Positions 50,817 to 59,132 of a DNA stretch of 64,000 nt are shown piece by piece (positions within the stretch are counted from its first letter, which is position 1; every line of letters starts with the position of its first letter). Below the pieces are notes generated by a model that made no database searches, was not told the origin of the DNA, and worked only from the letters and a program-made list of their open reading frames with translations. Source of the stretch: Muribaculaceae bacterium. GTDB lineage: Bacteria > Bacteroidota > Bacteroidia > Bacteroidales > Muribaculaceae. The translations under genes were made by a program, and so were the position numbers. Location of the stretch: NCBI GenBank assembly GCA_022509085.1, contig JAFLTW010000004.1, positions 1 to 64,000 on the forward strand, in the 5' to 3' direction.

Positions 50817-51299
50817 TTATTTGTCGGCTATGATGTCGGCTGTCACGGCTTCTGTGGCTCGCAGATAGTCGGCCGGGGTGAGTTCTATCTGCATCCCGCG
50901 TATGCCGGCGCTTACGAAGATGGTGTCGTAGCCTACGATTTCCTCACTTACGAAGGTGGGGAATTTCTTTTTCATGCCCAGAGCCGTGCAACCGCCCCGT
51001 ATGTAACCGGTTGTAGGCAGCAGATCCTTGAGAGGTAGCGGCTCGACGCTTTTGTTGCTGGATACCTTTGCGGCCTTCTTGAGGTCTACCTCGTTGCAAC
51101 CGGCCACGACGCACACTATCGGCCCGGTCTTGTTGCCTCGGAGCACGATGGTCTTGTATACTCTCTCGATGGGTTCGCCGAGCAATTCGGCTACATGTTC
51201 GGCGGCGAGATTGTCGGGATCCACTTCATATGTATGAAGTTTATACCCTATATGCATCGAGTCCAGAATCCGCGCCGCGTTCGTCTTCTTCTCCTTCAT
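50817..51299 (-). CDS. ybaK: Cys-tRNA(Pro) deacylase YbaK/EbsC family
   Basis: 160 aa; RVYKTIVLRGNKTGPIVCVVAGCNEVDLKKAAK, GYIRGGCTALGMKK. Confidence 0.92.
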   Translation of the reverse strand: MKEKKTNAARILDSMHIGYKLHTYEVDPDNLAAEHVAELLGEPIERVYKTIVLRGNKTGPIVCVVAGCNEVDLKKAAKVSSNKSVEPLPLKDLLPTTGYIRGGCTALGMKKKFPTFVSEEIVGYDTIFVSAGIRGMQIELTPADYLRATEAVTADIIADK

Positions 51300-51456
51300 C
51301 CTGTCAGAATTAACTAATTTGTTTTAACAAGATCATCAAGTACTATCGCCATCGCCACAGTCAGCATCCATCTATTCTTCATTTCCTTTATCCTCATTTT
51401 TGGTTCTTTATCTTTACTGCTTTATTTTATTAATCCATCCTGTAGGTCTCTTTGCT

Positions 51457-53034
51457 TTATTCGGCTCTTTCAATCAAATAGTCTTCCAGGCGGCGTTTCT
51501 CCGTTGAGAAATTCATTCCTATGAGGAAAACCTTTCTCCTGTCAGTCTTGAATTGCAGGTCGTATCCTTTCTCTTTTATCTGTTTGATAGCTGCCTCTGC
51601 CGTCGAATCCCGCTTTATCTCTATTAGATAGATATAATCCCCTACTTTAATAATGAGATCTATCCTCCCGTCACTCGTGCGATCCTCTGTCTTGATTTCA
51701 TTTACATAGGGCATTACGAGTCTGCTGAAAATAAATATCATAGATTGGAAATGTCGCTCAATCTCAGCCTTGGGTACAATCTCATAACTGATTGAGGCAG
51801 AAAATCCCACTAATGCTTTCATCGCCAATTCAGGCCTTCCGCTTTGCAATCCCTCCGTGAAATCGTTGAGGAAGGTCTCCTTCCCATAGCTTTGCCGTTT
51901 CTGATAATATGGCAACAGACTTTCCATAAAGCTGATCTCTACCTCCTTGTTCGGAAATCCTAATGTGTAACTTCGGCTCGTTCTGTCATACTTCTTAATG
52001 GTGAGATAACCGGTCTGGAAAAATAGCGGTACAGGGTCGTCCAGTTGGTTGCCGGCTCCCAATAGTTTTCCCTCACTGATACGGATACCCTCAAGGTTCT
52101 CTATATTATATCTGTTGGCAATCAAGAGATGGATCAGAAACGAAGGAGTGCCCGTCACCGACCAATAAGGATTTATCTCGCTTTTGCTTAATGCCGAAAG
52201 TATCGAAAACGGATTGTAGATGTCCGGGCAATTCCTACCAAAATGATAGCCGTCATAATTTTCCTTCAATAAACCTATTGCCTCTTCTAATCCGATACCC
52301 TCAGTAATAGCCAAGGTCTCTATTCCCTCTCCGAAATTCTTTAGCAACTCTTCCTCCGTCAATCCACATATCGCACCATATTCCTTGTCGAGGGAGATAT
52401 CATTCAGATTGTTGAGAGCAGAGAATATACTCATTTTCCCAAACTTTGTAACCCCCGTCAGAAATACGAGCTTGAGATATTTGTCCAACGATTTAAGCAC
52501 GCCATAGAATCCTCTCAAAAACTCTTGATACTGGTCTCGCTTTTCTGTATTGTCAATGTTATCTGTTACGGGTTTCTCATACTCATCAATCAATACCACA
52601 ACTTGCTTTCCCGTCTTTTGGAAAAGCGCCGTAATAAGACGTGCAAACCGGTCGTTAAGATTCATCGCTCCATCCGTCGATACCCCGTATTGCAATTCTA
52701 CACCATCCAATATGCGCGTAAGCATTGTTTCAAGAAAACCCTCCCGGGTATAATTCGACCCACTGAGGTCAATGTGAATTATGGGATACTCATCCCACTC
52801 CCAATCCGGGTAGGAGTCAATGGCCAATCCTGTAAAGAGCTGACGCTCCCCTCGAAAAAAATATTCAAGTGTCGATACGAACAGACTCTTGCCAAACCTC
52901 CGGGGTCGTGCTAAAAAATAATAGTTCGCCCCCTCCAAAAGATGGGTAATATACTGCGTCTTGTCGACATAGATAAACCCTCCCTCTCTAAGGTTCTTGA
53001 AATCCTGTTTACCTATCGGATACTTAACCGCCAT
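51457..53034 (-). CDS. AAA-ATPase-like / PD-(D/E)XK nuclease domain protein (DUF1703-type), copy 1
   Basis: 525 aa; YPIGKQDFKNLREGGFIYVDKTQYI, RPRRFGKSLFVSTLEYFF, VVLIDEYEKPV, C-terminal GRIDLIIKVGDYIYLIEIKRDSTAEAAIKQIK. Confidence 0.93.
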   Translation of the reverse strand: MAVKYPIGKQDFKNLREGGFIYVDKTQYITHLLEGANYYFLARPRRFGKSLFVSTLEYFFRGERQLFTGLAIDSYPDWEWDEYPIIHIDLSGSNYTREGFLETMLTRILDGVELQYGVSTDGAMNLNDRFARLITALFQKTGKQVVVLIDEYEKPVTDNIDNTEKRDQYQEFLRGFYGVLKSLDKYLKLVFLTGVTKFGKMSIFSALNNLNDISLDKEYGAICGLTEEELLKNFGEGIETLAITEGIGLEEAIGLLKENYDGYHFGRNCPDIYNPFSILSALSKSEINPYWSVTGTPSFLIHLLIANRYNIENLEGIRISEGKLLGAGNQLDDPVPLFFQTGYLTIKKYDRTSRSYTLGFPNKEVEISFMESLLPYYQKRQSYGKETFLNDFTEGLQSGRPELAMKALVGFSASISYEIVPKAEIERHFQSMIFIFSRLVMPYVNEIKTEDRTSDGRIDLIIKVGDYIYLIEIKRDSTAEAAIKQIKEKGYDLQFKTDRRKVFLIGMNFSTEKRRLEDYLIERAE

Positions 53035-53062
53035 ATTCCTGATGTGAAAAATTTCTCCAAAT

Positions 53063-54667
53063 TTAATAATTTTTCCCTCCCCCGATGAGCGAGGAGGTGA
53101 TGTTGTGGGTGTCGGTGGAGAAACCGAGGCCGATCTTTACCAGCTTGCGGCTGTCGGCGGCGAAGGGCGCCGCATAATGCTTCTCCTCAATCTGGCGCAT
53201 CGCGTCATCGGCCGTACCGTTGATCTTCAGCTCGATGATGTAGATATAGCCGGAAGTCTTCACCAGCATGTCGATGAAACCCTCAGACGTACTGTATTCG
53301 GCTTCTACGTCAAGCCCCATGAGCGTGGTGAGACAGTAGAAGATGGTATGGTAGTAGTTCTCATACCGGGACACATACTTGTGAAGCTGGTTGGGGATGT
53401 CGGCCAGGAATGCCTTCATCAGCTTTACAAACCCTTCAGCGTCACCCTCTTCCAGGGCGTCCTCCATATCGTAGATGGCCCCCCTCTTCTCCTGCGGGGA
53501 GGGAAGGTAAAGCTCCAACACATTGTTAAGGATGCTTGACTCTACCTCGCGGTTCGGATAACCGAGAGTATAGCGTTGGCGCCTGTTGTCGTAGGCCTTG
53601 AGCGTTAGATAACCGGTCTGGTAAAACAGAGGTATCGGGTTTAAGGCATAGATTGAGAGGTCGGTTAGTGTCGACTTGCTTACTTTCTTGCCGCTGAGAG
53701 TGGATATGTCGAAATCGTTATGCAATATTGCCTTGGAAAGGATGGTAGGCACACCCGACTGACACCAGTAATCTTCAATCTTGCAGTTGTGCATGGCGTA
53801 ATTTATGCTGTAGGGATTGTAGATATCCGTCATCGACTCGCTGAAGTGGTAGCCGTCGTAATTGAATTTCAGCAGTCCGTAGGCATCTTCTACTGAGACT
53901 CCCTGCTTCTCGGCAAGTTTAACAACACCATCCGAATAATACTCCCTCAGTTCTTCGTTGGTTATGCCGCAAATGCCGGCATACTCGTCGCTGAATGTGA
54001 TGTCGTTGAGGTTGTTCAGTCCGCTGAAGACGGACACCTTCCCATAGCGTGTGACGCCCGTCAGGAAACAGAAGTGGATGTAAGGCTCCGCGTTTTTCAA
54101 CACGGAGTAGAGTCCATGGAGCTGCTCGCGATAGTTTTCCTGAAGTTCCGGTTGGCCTATCGCCGAACTAAGCGGTGCGTCATACTCGTCAATGAGGATA
54201 ACGACTTTCCTGCCATATTTTTCAGCCACATTCCGGATGATAGACTCGAACCGATACTCGAACCGATACTCGGATTCTGGAGCGGAGTCACCCCCGATTA
54301 TGGGGAGCCCATAAAGGGTTTCACAGTCCTCCAGCTGTGTCTCAATCTTTATAGTGAGGTCTGCCGGCGTAGCATAGGCTTTCCCGCTCATATTGAGACG
54401 GAATACGGGATACGACTCCCATTCCTCCGGGTGCAACCTGTCGATGGCCAGACCCTTAAACAGCTCCCTGTTGCCGCTGAAATATTCGGCCATGGTGTCG
54501 AGAAACAGGCTCTTGCCGAAGCGCCGCGGACGAGCCAGGAAATAATACTTCACCTTGGTATTTATCAAGGAATGTATATACCCGGTCTTGTCTACATAGA
54601 CAAAACTGTTTTCTCTAAGATTCCTAAAGTTGGCAGTGTCAATCGGATATATAATTTCATTTCCCAT
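53063..54667 (-). CDS. AAA-ATPase-like / PD-(D/E)XK nuclease domain protein (DUF1703-type), copy 2
   Basis: 534 aa; YPIDTANFRNLRENSFVYVDKTGYI, RPRRFGKSLFLDTMAEYF, EGFIDMLVKTSGYIYIIELKINGTADDAMRQIE. Confidence 0.93.
   Translation of the reverse strand: MGNEIIYPIDTANFRNLRENSFVYVDKTGYIHSLINTKVKYYFLARPRRFGKSLFLDTMAEYFSGNRELFKGLAIDRLHPEEWESYPVFRLNMSGKAYATPADLTIKIETQLEDCETLYGLPIIGGDSAPESEYRFEYRFESIIRNVAEKYGRKVVILIDEYDAPLSSAIGQPELQENYREQLHGLYSVLKNAEPYIHFCFLTGVTRYGKVSVFSGLNNLNDITFSDEYAGICGITNEELREYYSDGVVKLAEKQGVSVEDAYGLLKFNYDGYHFSESMTDIYNPYSINYAMHNCKIEDYWCQSGVPTILSKAILHNDFDISTLSGKKVSKSTLTDLSIYALNPIPLFYQTGYLTLKAYDNRRQRYTLGYPNREVESSILNNVLELYLPSPQEKRGAIYDMEDALEEGDAEGFVKLMKAFLADIPNQLHKYVSRYENYYHTIFYCLTTLMGLDVEAEYSTSEGFIDMLVKTSGYIYIIELKINGTADDAMRQIEEKHYAAPFAADSRKLVKIGLGFSTDTHNITSSLIGGGKNY
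54244..54267 (-). repeat. 12-bp perfect tandem duplication within AAA-ATPase copy 2
   Basis: ACTCGAACCGAT x2; gives in-frame FEYR-FEYR duplication (SEYRFEYRFESI). Confidence 0.9.
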
Positions 54668-55034
54668 CTCGGCGTCTTATTTGTTGGATAGGAGGCGTTG
54701 ACGTGCCTTTGATATGCCGACGTTAACGCTACCTTCGGAGTTTGAATGCAAAGATAAGCATTATCATGTTTTTTTGCAAATCTCCCCATGCCTAACCCTC
54801 CACTCCTTCCGCTCCATCATACTCCTTCATGCTTCAACACGGTTCAGCACGCTCCCCATTGCTTCATCAAGCTAATTCATGAAAATTCATGCCATAGAAG
54901 AAAAATAGCTTGATATCATCCCAACATCACCATTAGAACTGCTCCTAAACAGAGGGATTAAAAGTCATTCTGAAGCCCTCTTCAAGGACATCCGCGCCAA
55001 AAACAAATATGTTGTATCTACAGCATAATACTGA

Positions 55035-55066
55035 ATCAGCGACAACACGCATAAGTTGTCGCTGAT
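55035..55066. promoter_or_regulatory. Perfect 12-bp inverted repeat ATCAGCGACAAC-N8-GTTGTCGCTGAT
   Basis: Intergenic; no U tract on either strand; flanked by GTTGTAYCTA direct repeats at 55011-55020 and 55077-55086. Confidence 0.8.
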
Positions 55067-55113
55067 GTCCTTATAAGTTGTACCTAAGGGGTGTACTTCA
55101 GTAGATGCTTATT

Positions 55114-55434
55114 TTAAGATTCCACTTTGATTTCACCCTCTACTTTGGACGGGAGAACTATGGGTGACAGCGTTTCGCATCGTAGGATTAAATCTCCTGT
55201 GACGACACCTAATTTGAAGGGAAGCTTCTCGTCACTGAAATCACCGCTTTTTAATTCCACCGTTCCCTTAACATTGACTATCCAATTATTTTCATCTACG
55301 ATTTCGTATGAATCAAATTTATTCTGATACTTGAAGAACCATTCTATATAGGCCTTTACGTCGTTAGATCCTATTTTACTTTTTTCAATTCCTTTCTTCC
55401 AAAGAGACATAATACTGATTTTTAAGTTTAACAT
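55114..55434 (-). CDS. Hypothetical protein (106 aa; probable start MSLWKKG at 55410)
   Basis: Complete ORF; VKGTVELKSGDFSDEKLPFKLGVVTGDLILRCETLSP resembles the start of repeat-type cytoplasmic proteins, possibly truncated. Confidence 0.5.
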   Translation of the reverse strand: MLNLKISIMSLWKKGIEKSKIGSNDVKAYIEWFFKYQNKFDSYEIVDENNWIVNVKGTVELKSGDFSDEKLPFKLGVVTGDLILRCETLSPIVLPSKVEGEIKVES

Positions 55435-55985
55435 TTATGGGGATGTTCTTCATATAAAGTTCCTTCACGGTTTATCCAATAAGTTTCGCTGCCATAGTCT
55501 ACCCTGGCGTAGCCATGTTCATCAAATGAAAATGCCGTGTTAAATTGTGGTTCAATCACCATGCTCCCGCTCTTATCTATATAACCGTAATAACCATTAA
55601 CCAGCACGGGTGCCAATCCGAAGGAGAAACTGTCCAAGTCATCAAACTTTGGATGTATTACCCATTCTCCGGATTTATCAATTACTCCCCATTTTTTATA
55701 ACGACATGCTACCGCTAATGCCTCGTCAAACGGGAAAATAGAGTAAAAAGACGATCTTAATATCCATCCGCCATATTGATTAATAATACCCCATTTCTCA
55801 CCAACTTCCACCCTCGCAATATCTCCCTCAAAATGACATGCCGTGTCGAAGATGGGATCAATCACCCAGTTCCCTTTTTCATCGATATAACCCTCCTTTT
55901 GGCCATTCCATTTTGGAATCAGTTTTATTTCTTCCATATTCAGTTTCTGAAGTGTATTGGCGACCGTTAAGACAGTGGTCGCCAA
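55428..55985 (-). CDS. WG repeat-containing protein
   Basis: 185 aa; repeated GYIDEKGNWVIDPIFD / WGIINQYGGWI / WGVIDKSGEWVIHPKFD / GYIDKSGSMVIEPQF. Confidence 0.88.
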   Translation of the reverse strand: MATTVLTVANTLQKLNMEEIKLIPKWNGQKEGYIDEKGNWVIDPIFDTACHFEGDIARVEVGEKWGIINQYGGWILRSSFYSIFPFDEALAVACRYKKWGVIDKSGEWVIHPKFDDLDSFSFGLAPVLVNGYYGYIDKSGSMVIEPQFNTAFSFDEHGYARVDYGSETYWINREGTLYEEHPHKC

Positions 55986-56000
55986 TACAAGTTCAAGTAT

Positions 56001-58517
56001 TTACTCCACATATCTTATATTAGTTCTCTCCGGAATATATCTAGAATTTCTATTATCGGTGACACCATCTATTACAGCTCCCTTTTTTACATATAACTCT
56101 GTTAAATTTTCCATTTGAGAGCAATATAATGGATTGTTAAACCAGGTAGTGGATTCGATTTTTTCCAAACCTATCTTTGTCTTGGAGATATTTAGAACGG
56201 ACAGATTATTTTTTTCAATTAGTAATGACTGTAGGTTCGTGTTATTAGTTAAATCAATAACAGTTAGGTAATTTCTATCGCAAAAAAGCTGTATTAAATT
56301 CTGATTGTTAGAAACATCAAGTTGATATAGACCGCAACTGCCACATTTTAATCGTTCAAGATATTTAAGTTTTGAGACATCTAACGAGCCTAATGGTAAT
56401 TCCGATACCTCTAAAACTTTTAGTTTTAAATTATTAGATAAATCTAATTTTTGTATTTGTCTATTTTCACCGCAATTGAGAATCTCCAATTCAGTATTAT
56501 TTGCGACATTCAATTCAGACAATTCACAACCCTCACATTCTAAGTCTGTTAACATTAGATTATTTGTTATGTCTAATTTCTCAAGCCAGGAATAGGCAAT
56601 ATTTAAAAATTGGAGTTTTCTGTTATGGGATAAATCAATTTGTTTAATACAGGTTTCATATAACCATAAATATTCGAGATTTCTAAAATATTGTATCCCT
56701 TCTGCAGACTCAATCTCACTTACATCATACTCTTGTGAAAATTCTATTCGTTTTGCGCTTAACGCTTCCTCTTTCGATATTTTGCCATCTTTATTTGCAT
56801 CAAATAAAAATAAAACTATTTTCCTAAAGACAGGGTCTGGGAAAGCAATTTCCATATTATCCGGAATGTTAAGGCTTTCATCCTGAGTTATAATAATATA
56901 ATCAAAAAGGTCATTATTCTCATCCAATAGGCTTACTTTAGCTGTACGTGTTACTCCTGAATTAGGTTGTATTACTATAGTTATAACCTCACTTCTCCAG
57001 TTCCTTGTGTTGTTATTATTTAACGATATCCAAGAGAGCGCCTCAGAAGGGATTTGAACGGAATATTCAGCATTTGTTTCTATAGTAATATTAATGTTAC
57101 CTCCATCTTCTTCAACAAAATAGTTAAGTCTATCAGTAATTCTTAGTCCTCTTTCTTCTAACGATATATTTTTCATTATCGTTCTTTGACCGTCAGACAC
57201 CAAGACCACAACTTTGTCATTTTCTCCTATTGTTGCCCCGGTTTTTATTACAATATTACCAGCTAATGCCGAACTTTTCTCTAACTCTGCAGAAATATTT
57301 CCGGAAGAAAGGAGTTCTATGCTAACCTGGTTAATATCCCCTATAATAGAATAACCGATTTTTTTGATAGAGTTAGTGCGAATACCAACTAAATTACTTT
57401 CATTAAATTCGATTGCCAAATCCTTATACCGAGGCAATTTTAATTCCGTACCGTCAGCAAGGGTAAAGATTACGAAGTCAGGATCTGAGGTGTCAATGTT
57501 GCTGAACATTGAATCCCCGTCACGACCATCCTGTCCGTCACGTCCATCCTTACCATTCTGACCATCTTTTCCGTCAACTCCGTCTTTGCCAGGAGCACCA
57601 TCAGCACCGTTCTGGCCATCCTTGCCATCGACACCGTCTTTGCCAGGTGCACCATCTTTGCCGTCTTTCCCATCAAGACCGTTCTGACCGTCTTTTCCGT
57701 CAACTCCGTCCTTACCGTCTTTCCCGTCAACTCCGTCCTTACCGTCTTTCCCGTCAGCACCCTGTGCTCTTCCGAGATATTGCCATGTAAGACCGTTGTC
57801 AAGAGAAATGTACCAGTCCCCATCTTCAATCTTGAACTGGGGAGTGATTCCATCTTTACCGTTCTGACCGTTGGTGCCATTCTGACCGTCTTTTCCGTCT
57901 ACTCCATCTTTGCCATCTTTACCGTCTTGACCATTGGTGCCATTGATGCCGTTCTGACCATCCTTGCCATCGGCACCGTTTTGGCCATCTTTACCGGGTG
58001 TTCCTTCCGCGAGAACCTTGTTACCGCTGCCGTCAAGGAGCCATTCTCCGTCAAGTGTCCAGTAATAATGACCATCAATATCCTGCTTAACACCTATCAG
58101 AGGGGTGTAACCATCCAGACCGTTCTGACCGTCTTTCCCGTCCAGACCGTTCTGACCGTCTTTCCCGTCCAGACCATTGGAACCGTTTGCACCGTTGGTT
58201 CCATTTAGGCCGTTCTGCCCGTCTTTGCCGTGATATATGGTAATTGTATTGCTCTTGGTGAAGCTGATTGTATACCCGGCTAAAACACCGCCTTCATACA
58301 AAGGATTCACACCGGTTACATAGTCATTCTCCTGAAGAGCATTGATAATGGTTTGGAGAGAGTTTACATTTGTATTAATTTGCTTGCAGAGTGCCTCGAG
58401 ATTAGTAACTCTCGTTTCAAGATTGTTGACTGAGTCCCATAGATCGGAATCGTCATACCTACAGCTTGATGTAATCACAACCAGGGCTGCAAAGAATGAG
58501 TAGATTAATTTTTTCAT
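56001..58517 (-). CDS. Collagen-like Gly-X-Y repeat, leucine-rich repeat lipoprotein with DUF4988/PL29-type N-terminus
   Basis: 838 aa; lipobox VITSSC, coiled coil NNLETRVTNLEALCKQINTNVNSLQTII, long GKDGQNG/GVDGKDG tracts, BACON-like region, EF-hand-like DANKDGKISKEE, LRRs. Confidence 0.88.
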   Translation of the reverse strand: MKKLIYSFFAALVVITSSCRYDDSDLWDSVNNLETRVTNLEALCKQINTNVNSLQTIINALQENDYVTGVNPLYEGGVLAGYTISFTKSNTITIYHGKDGQNGLNGTNGANGSNGLDGKDGQNGLDGKDGQNGLDGYTPLIGVKQDIDGHYYWTLDGEWLLDGSGNKVLAEGTPGKDGQNGADGKDGQNGINGTNGQDGKDGKDGVDGKDGQNGTNGQNGKDGITPQFKIEDGDWYISLDNGLTWQYLGRAQGADGKDGKDGVDGKDGKDGVDGKDGQNGLDGKDGKDGAPGKDGVDGKDGQNGADGAPGKDGVDGKDGQNGKDGRDGQDGRDGDSMFSNIDTSDPDFVIFTLADGTELKLPRYKDLAIEFNESNLVGIRTNSIKKIGYSIIGDINQVSIELLSSGNISAELEKSSALAGNIVIKTGATIGENDKVVVLVSDGQRTIMKNISLEERGLRITDRLNYFVEEDGGNINITIETNAEYSVQIPSEALSWISLNNNNTRNWRSEVITIVIQPNSGVTRTAKVSLLDENNDLFDYIIITQDESLNIPDNMEIAFPDPVFRKIVLFLFDANKDGKISKEEALSAKRIEFSQEYDVSEIESAEGIQYFRNLEYLWLYETCIKQIDLSHNRKLQFLNIAYSWLEKLDITNNLMLTDLECEGCELSELNVANNTELEILNCGENRQIQKLDLSNNLKLKVLEVSELPLGSLDVSKLKYLERLKCGSCGLYQLDVSNNQNLIQLFCDRNYLTVIDLTNNTNLQSLLIEKNNLSVLNISKTKIGLEKIESTTWFNNPLYCSQMENLTELYVKKGAVIDGVTDNRNSRYIPERTNIRYVE
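57482..58232 (-). repeat. Collagen-like Gly-X-Y coding repeats (9-nt based, longer higher-order units)
   Basis: Repeated GGNAAAGAYGG-type codons encoding GKDGKDGVDGKDGQNG in three blocks split by two non-collagen inserts; bounds approximate. Confidence 0.85.
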
Positions 58518-58562
58518 TTGTTTGATTTGAGTATTTATGAAATTATAGTTTTAGATTTCTTA

Positions 58563-58753
58563 TCGGAATCGTTTGCCTAAAGAGAAATCCACTATACAAT
58601 CATAAGCACACAAAAAACGTGGACAATCTCTTTTATCCGAACTTGAGGTCTACCACAACCTGCCAACCAAATAAATGAGTAAAGCCCACGCTATCACACG
58701 TGAGCATTCCTGCTTTACTCTTGGTTGGACTTAAAAGTGGTAGTTTCAAGTTC
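58563..58753. ncRNA. Candidate structured RNA/DNA element: nested long hairpin plus adjacent hairpin upstream of the collagen-like gene
   Basis: Stems GAACTTGA/TCAAGTTC (58639-58646/58746-58753), CTACCAC/GTGGTAG (58650-58656/58737-58743), CCAACCAA/TTGGTTGG (58663-58670/58721-58728), GAGTAAAGC/GCTTTACTC (58677-58685/58712-58720), CACG/CGTG; second hairpin AAAGAGA..TCCAC/GTGGA..TCTCTTT (58579-58592/58619-58633). Confidence 0.5.
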
Positions 58754-58848
58754 AAGATTAAGCAAAAACGCTTTTCCTAATATGTCGTAATAAATTAGTT
58801 TTCTGTCTTTTATGTCATTGGCATAAACTTTTAGAGATGTATCAATCA

Positions 58849-58856
58849 CAAAGTTA
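58849..58856 (-). promoter_or_regulatory. Candidate -7 element TAACTTTG on minus strand upstream of the structured element
   Basis: CAAAGTTA on plus; no convincing -33 motif. Confidence 0.3.
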
Positions 58857-58956
58857 ATACATTTTTTCCATATAACGTCCATTCCTCTATGGAATTATAT
58901 GTTAATTGATTTGGGTTTGTATAAGCTCGTGATTTTTCCTCCCTCCCTCCTCATTG

Positions 58957-58964
58957 TAATTTTG
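58957..58964 (+). promoter_or_regulatory. Candidate -7 element TAATTTTG upstream of relA/spoT
   Basis: TAATTTTGCATCAA, same extended motif as upstream of rho. Confidence 0.45.
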
Positions 58965-59132
58965 CATCAAATTCACCGTCCTACTAATCAGTATTCGCAA
59001 AATTATGATGCAGTGCTCCCTCGGCATACCCAAGCCGGGGCTGCGCTGCTTCGCCAGGGCAATATTCCTCCGTTTGCTGCGTTCTATCTGCGTAGTTTAG
59101 TTTGTGACTTAAGGTAATTAAAGGTAAAGGAG

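Noticed and set aside
51314-51397. 27-aa minus-strand ORF MRIKEMKNRWMLTVAMAIVLDDLVKTN between ybaK and AAA-ATPase copy 1
   Set aside because: Looks like a signal-peptide start but is short, has no conserved continuation and may be chance; insufficient support
57482-58232. Possible CRISPR or VNTR-only element
   Set aside because: Repeats are in frame and encode collagen-like Gly-X-Y, so they are explained as coding sequence
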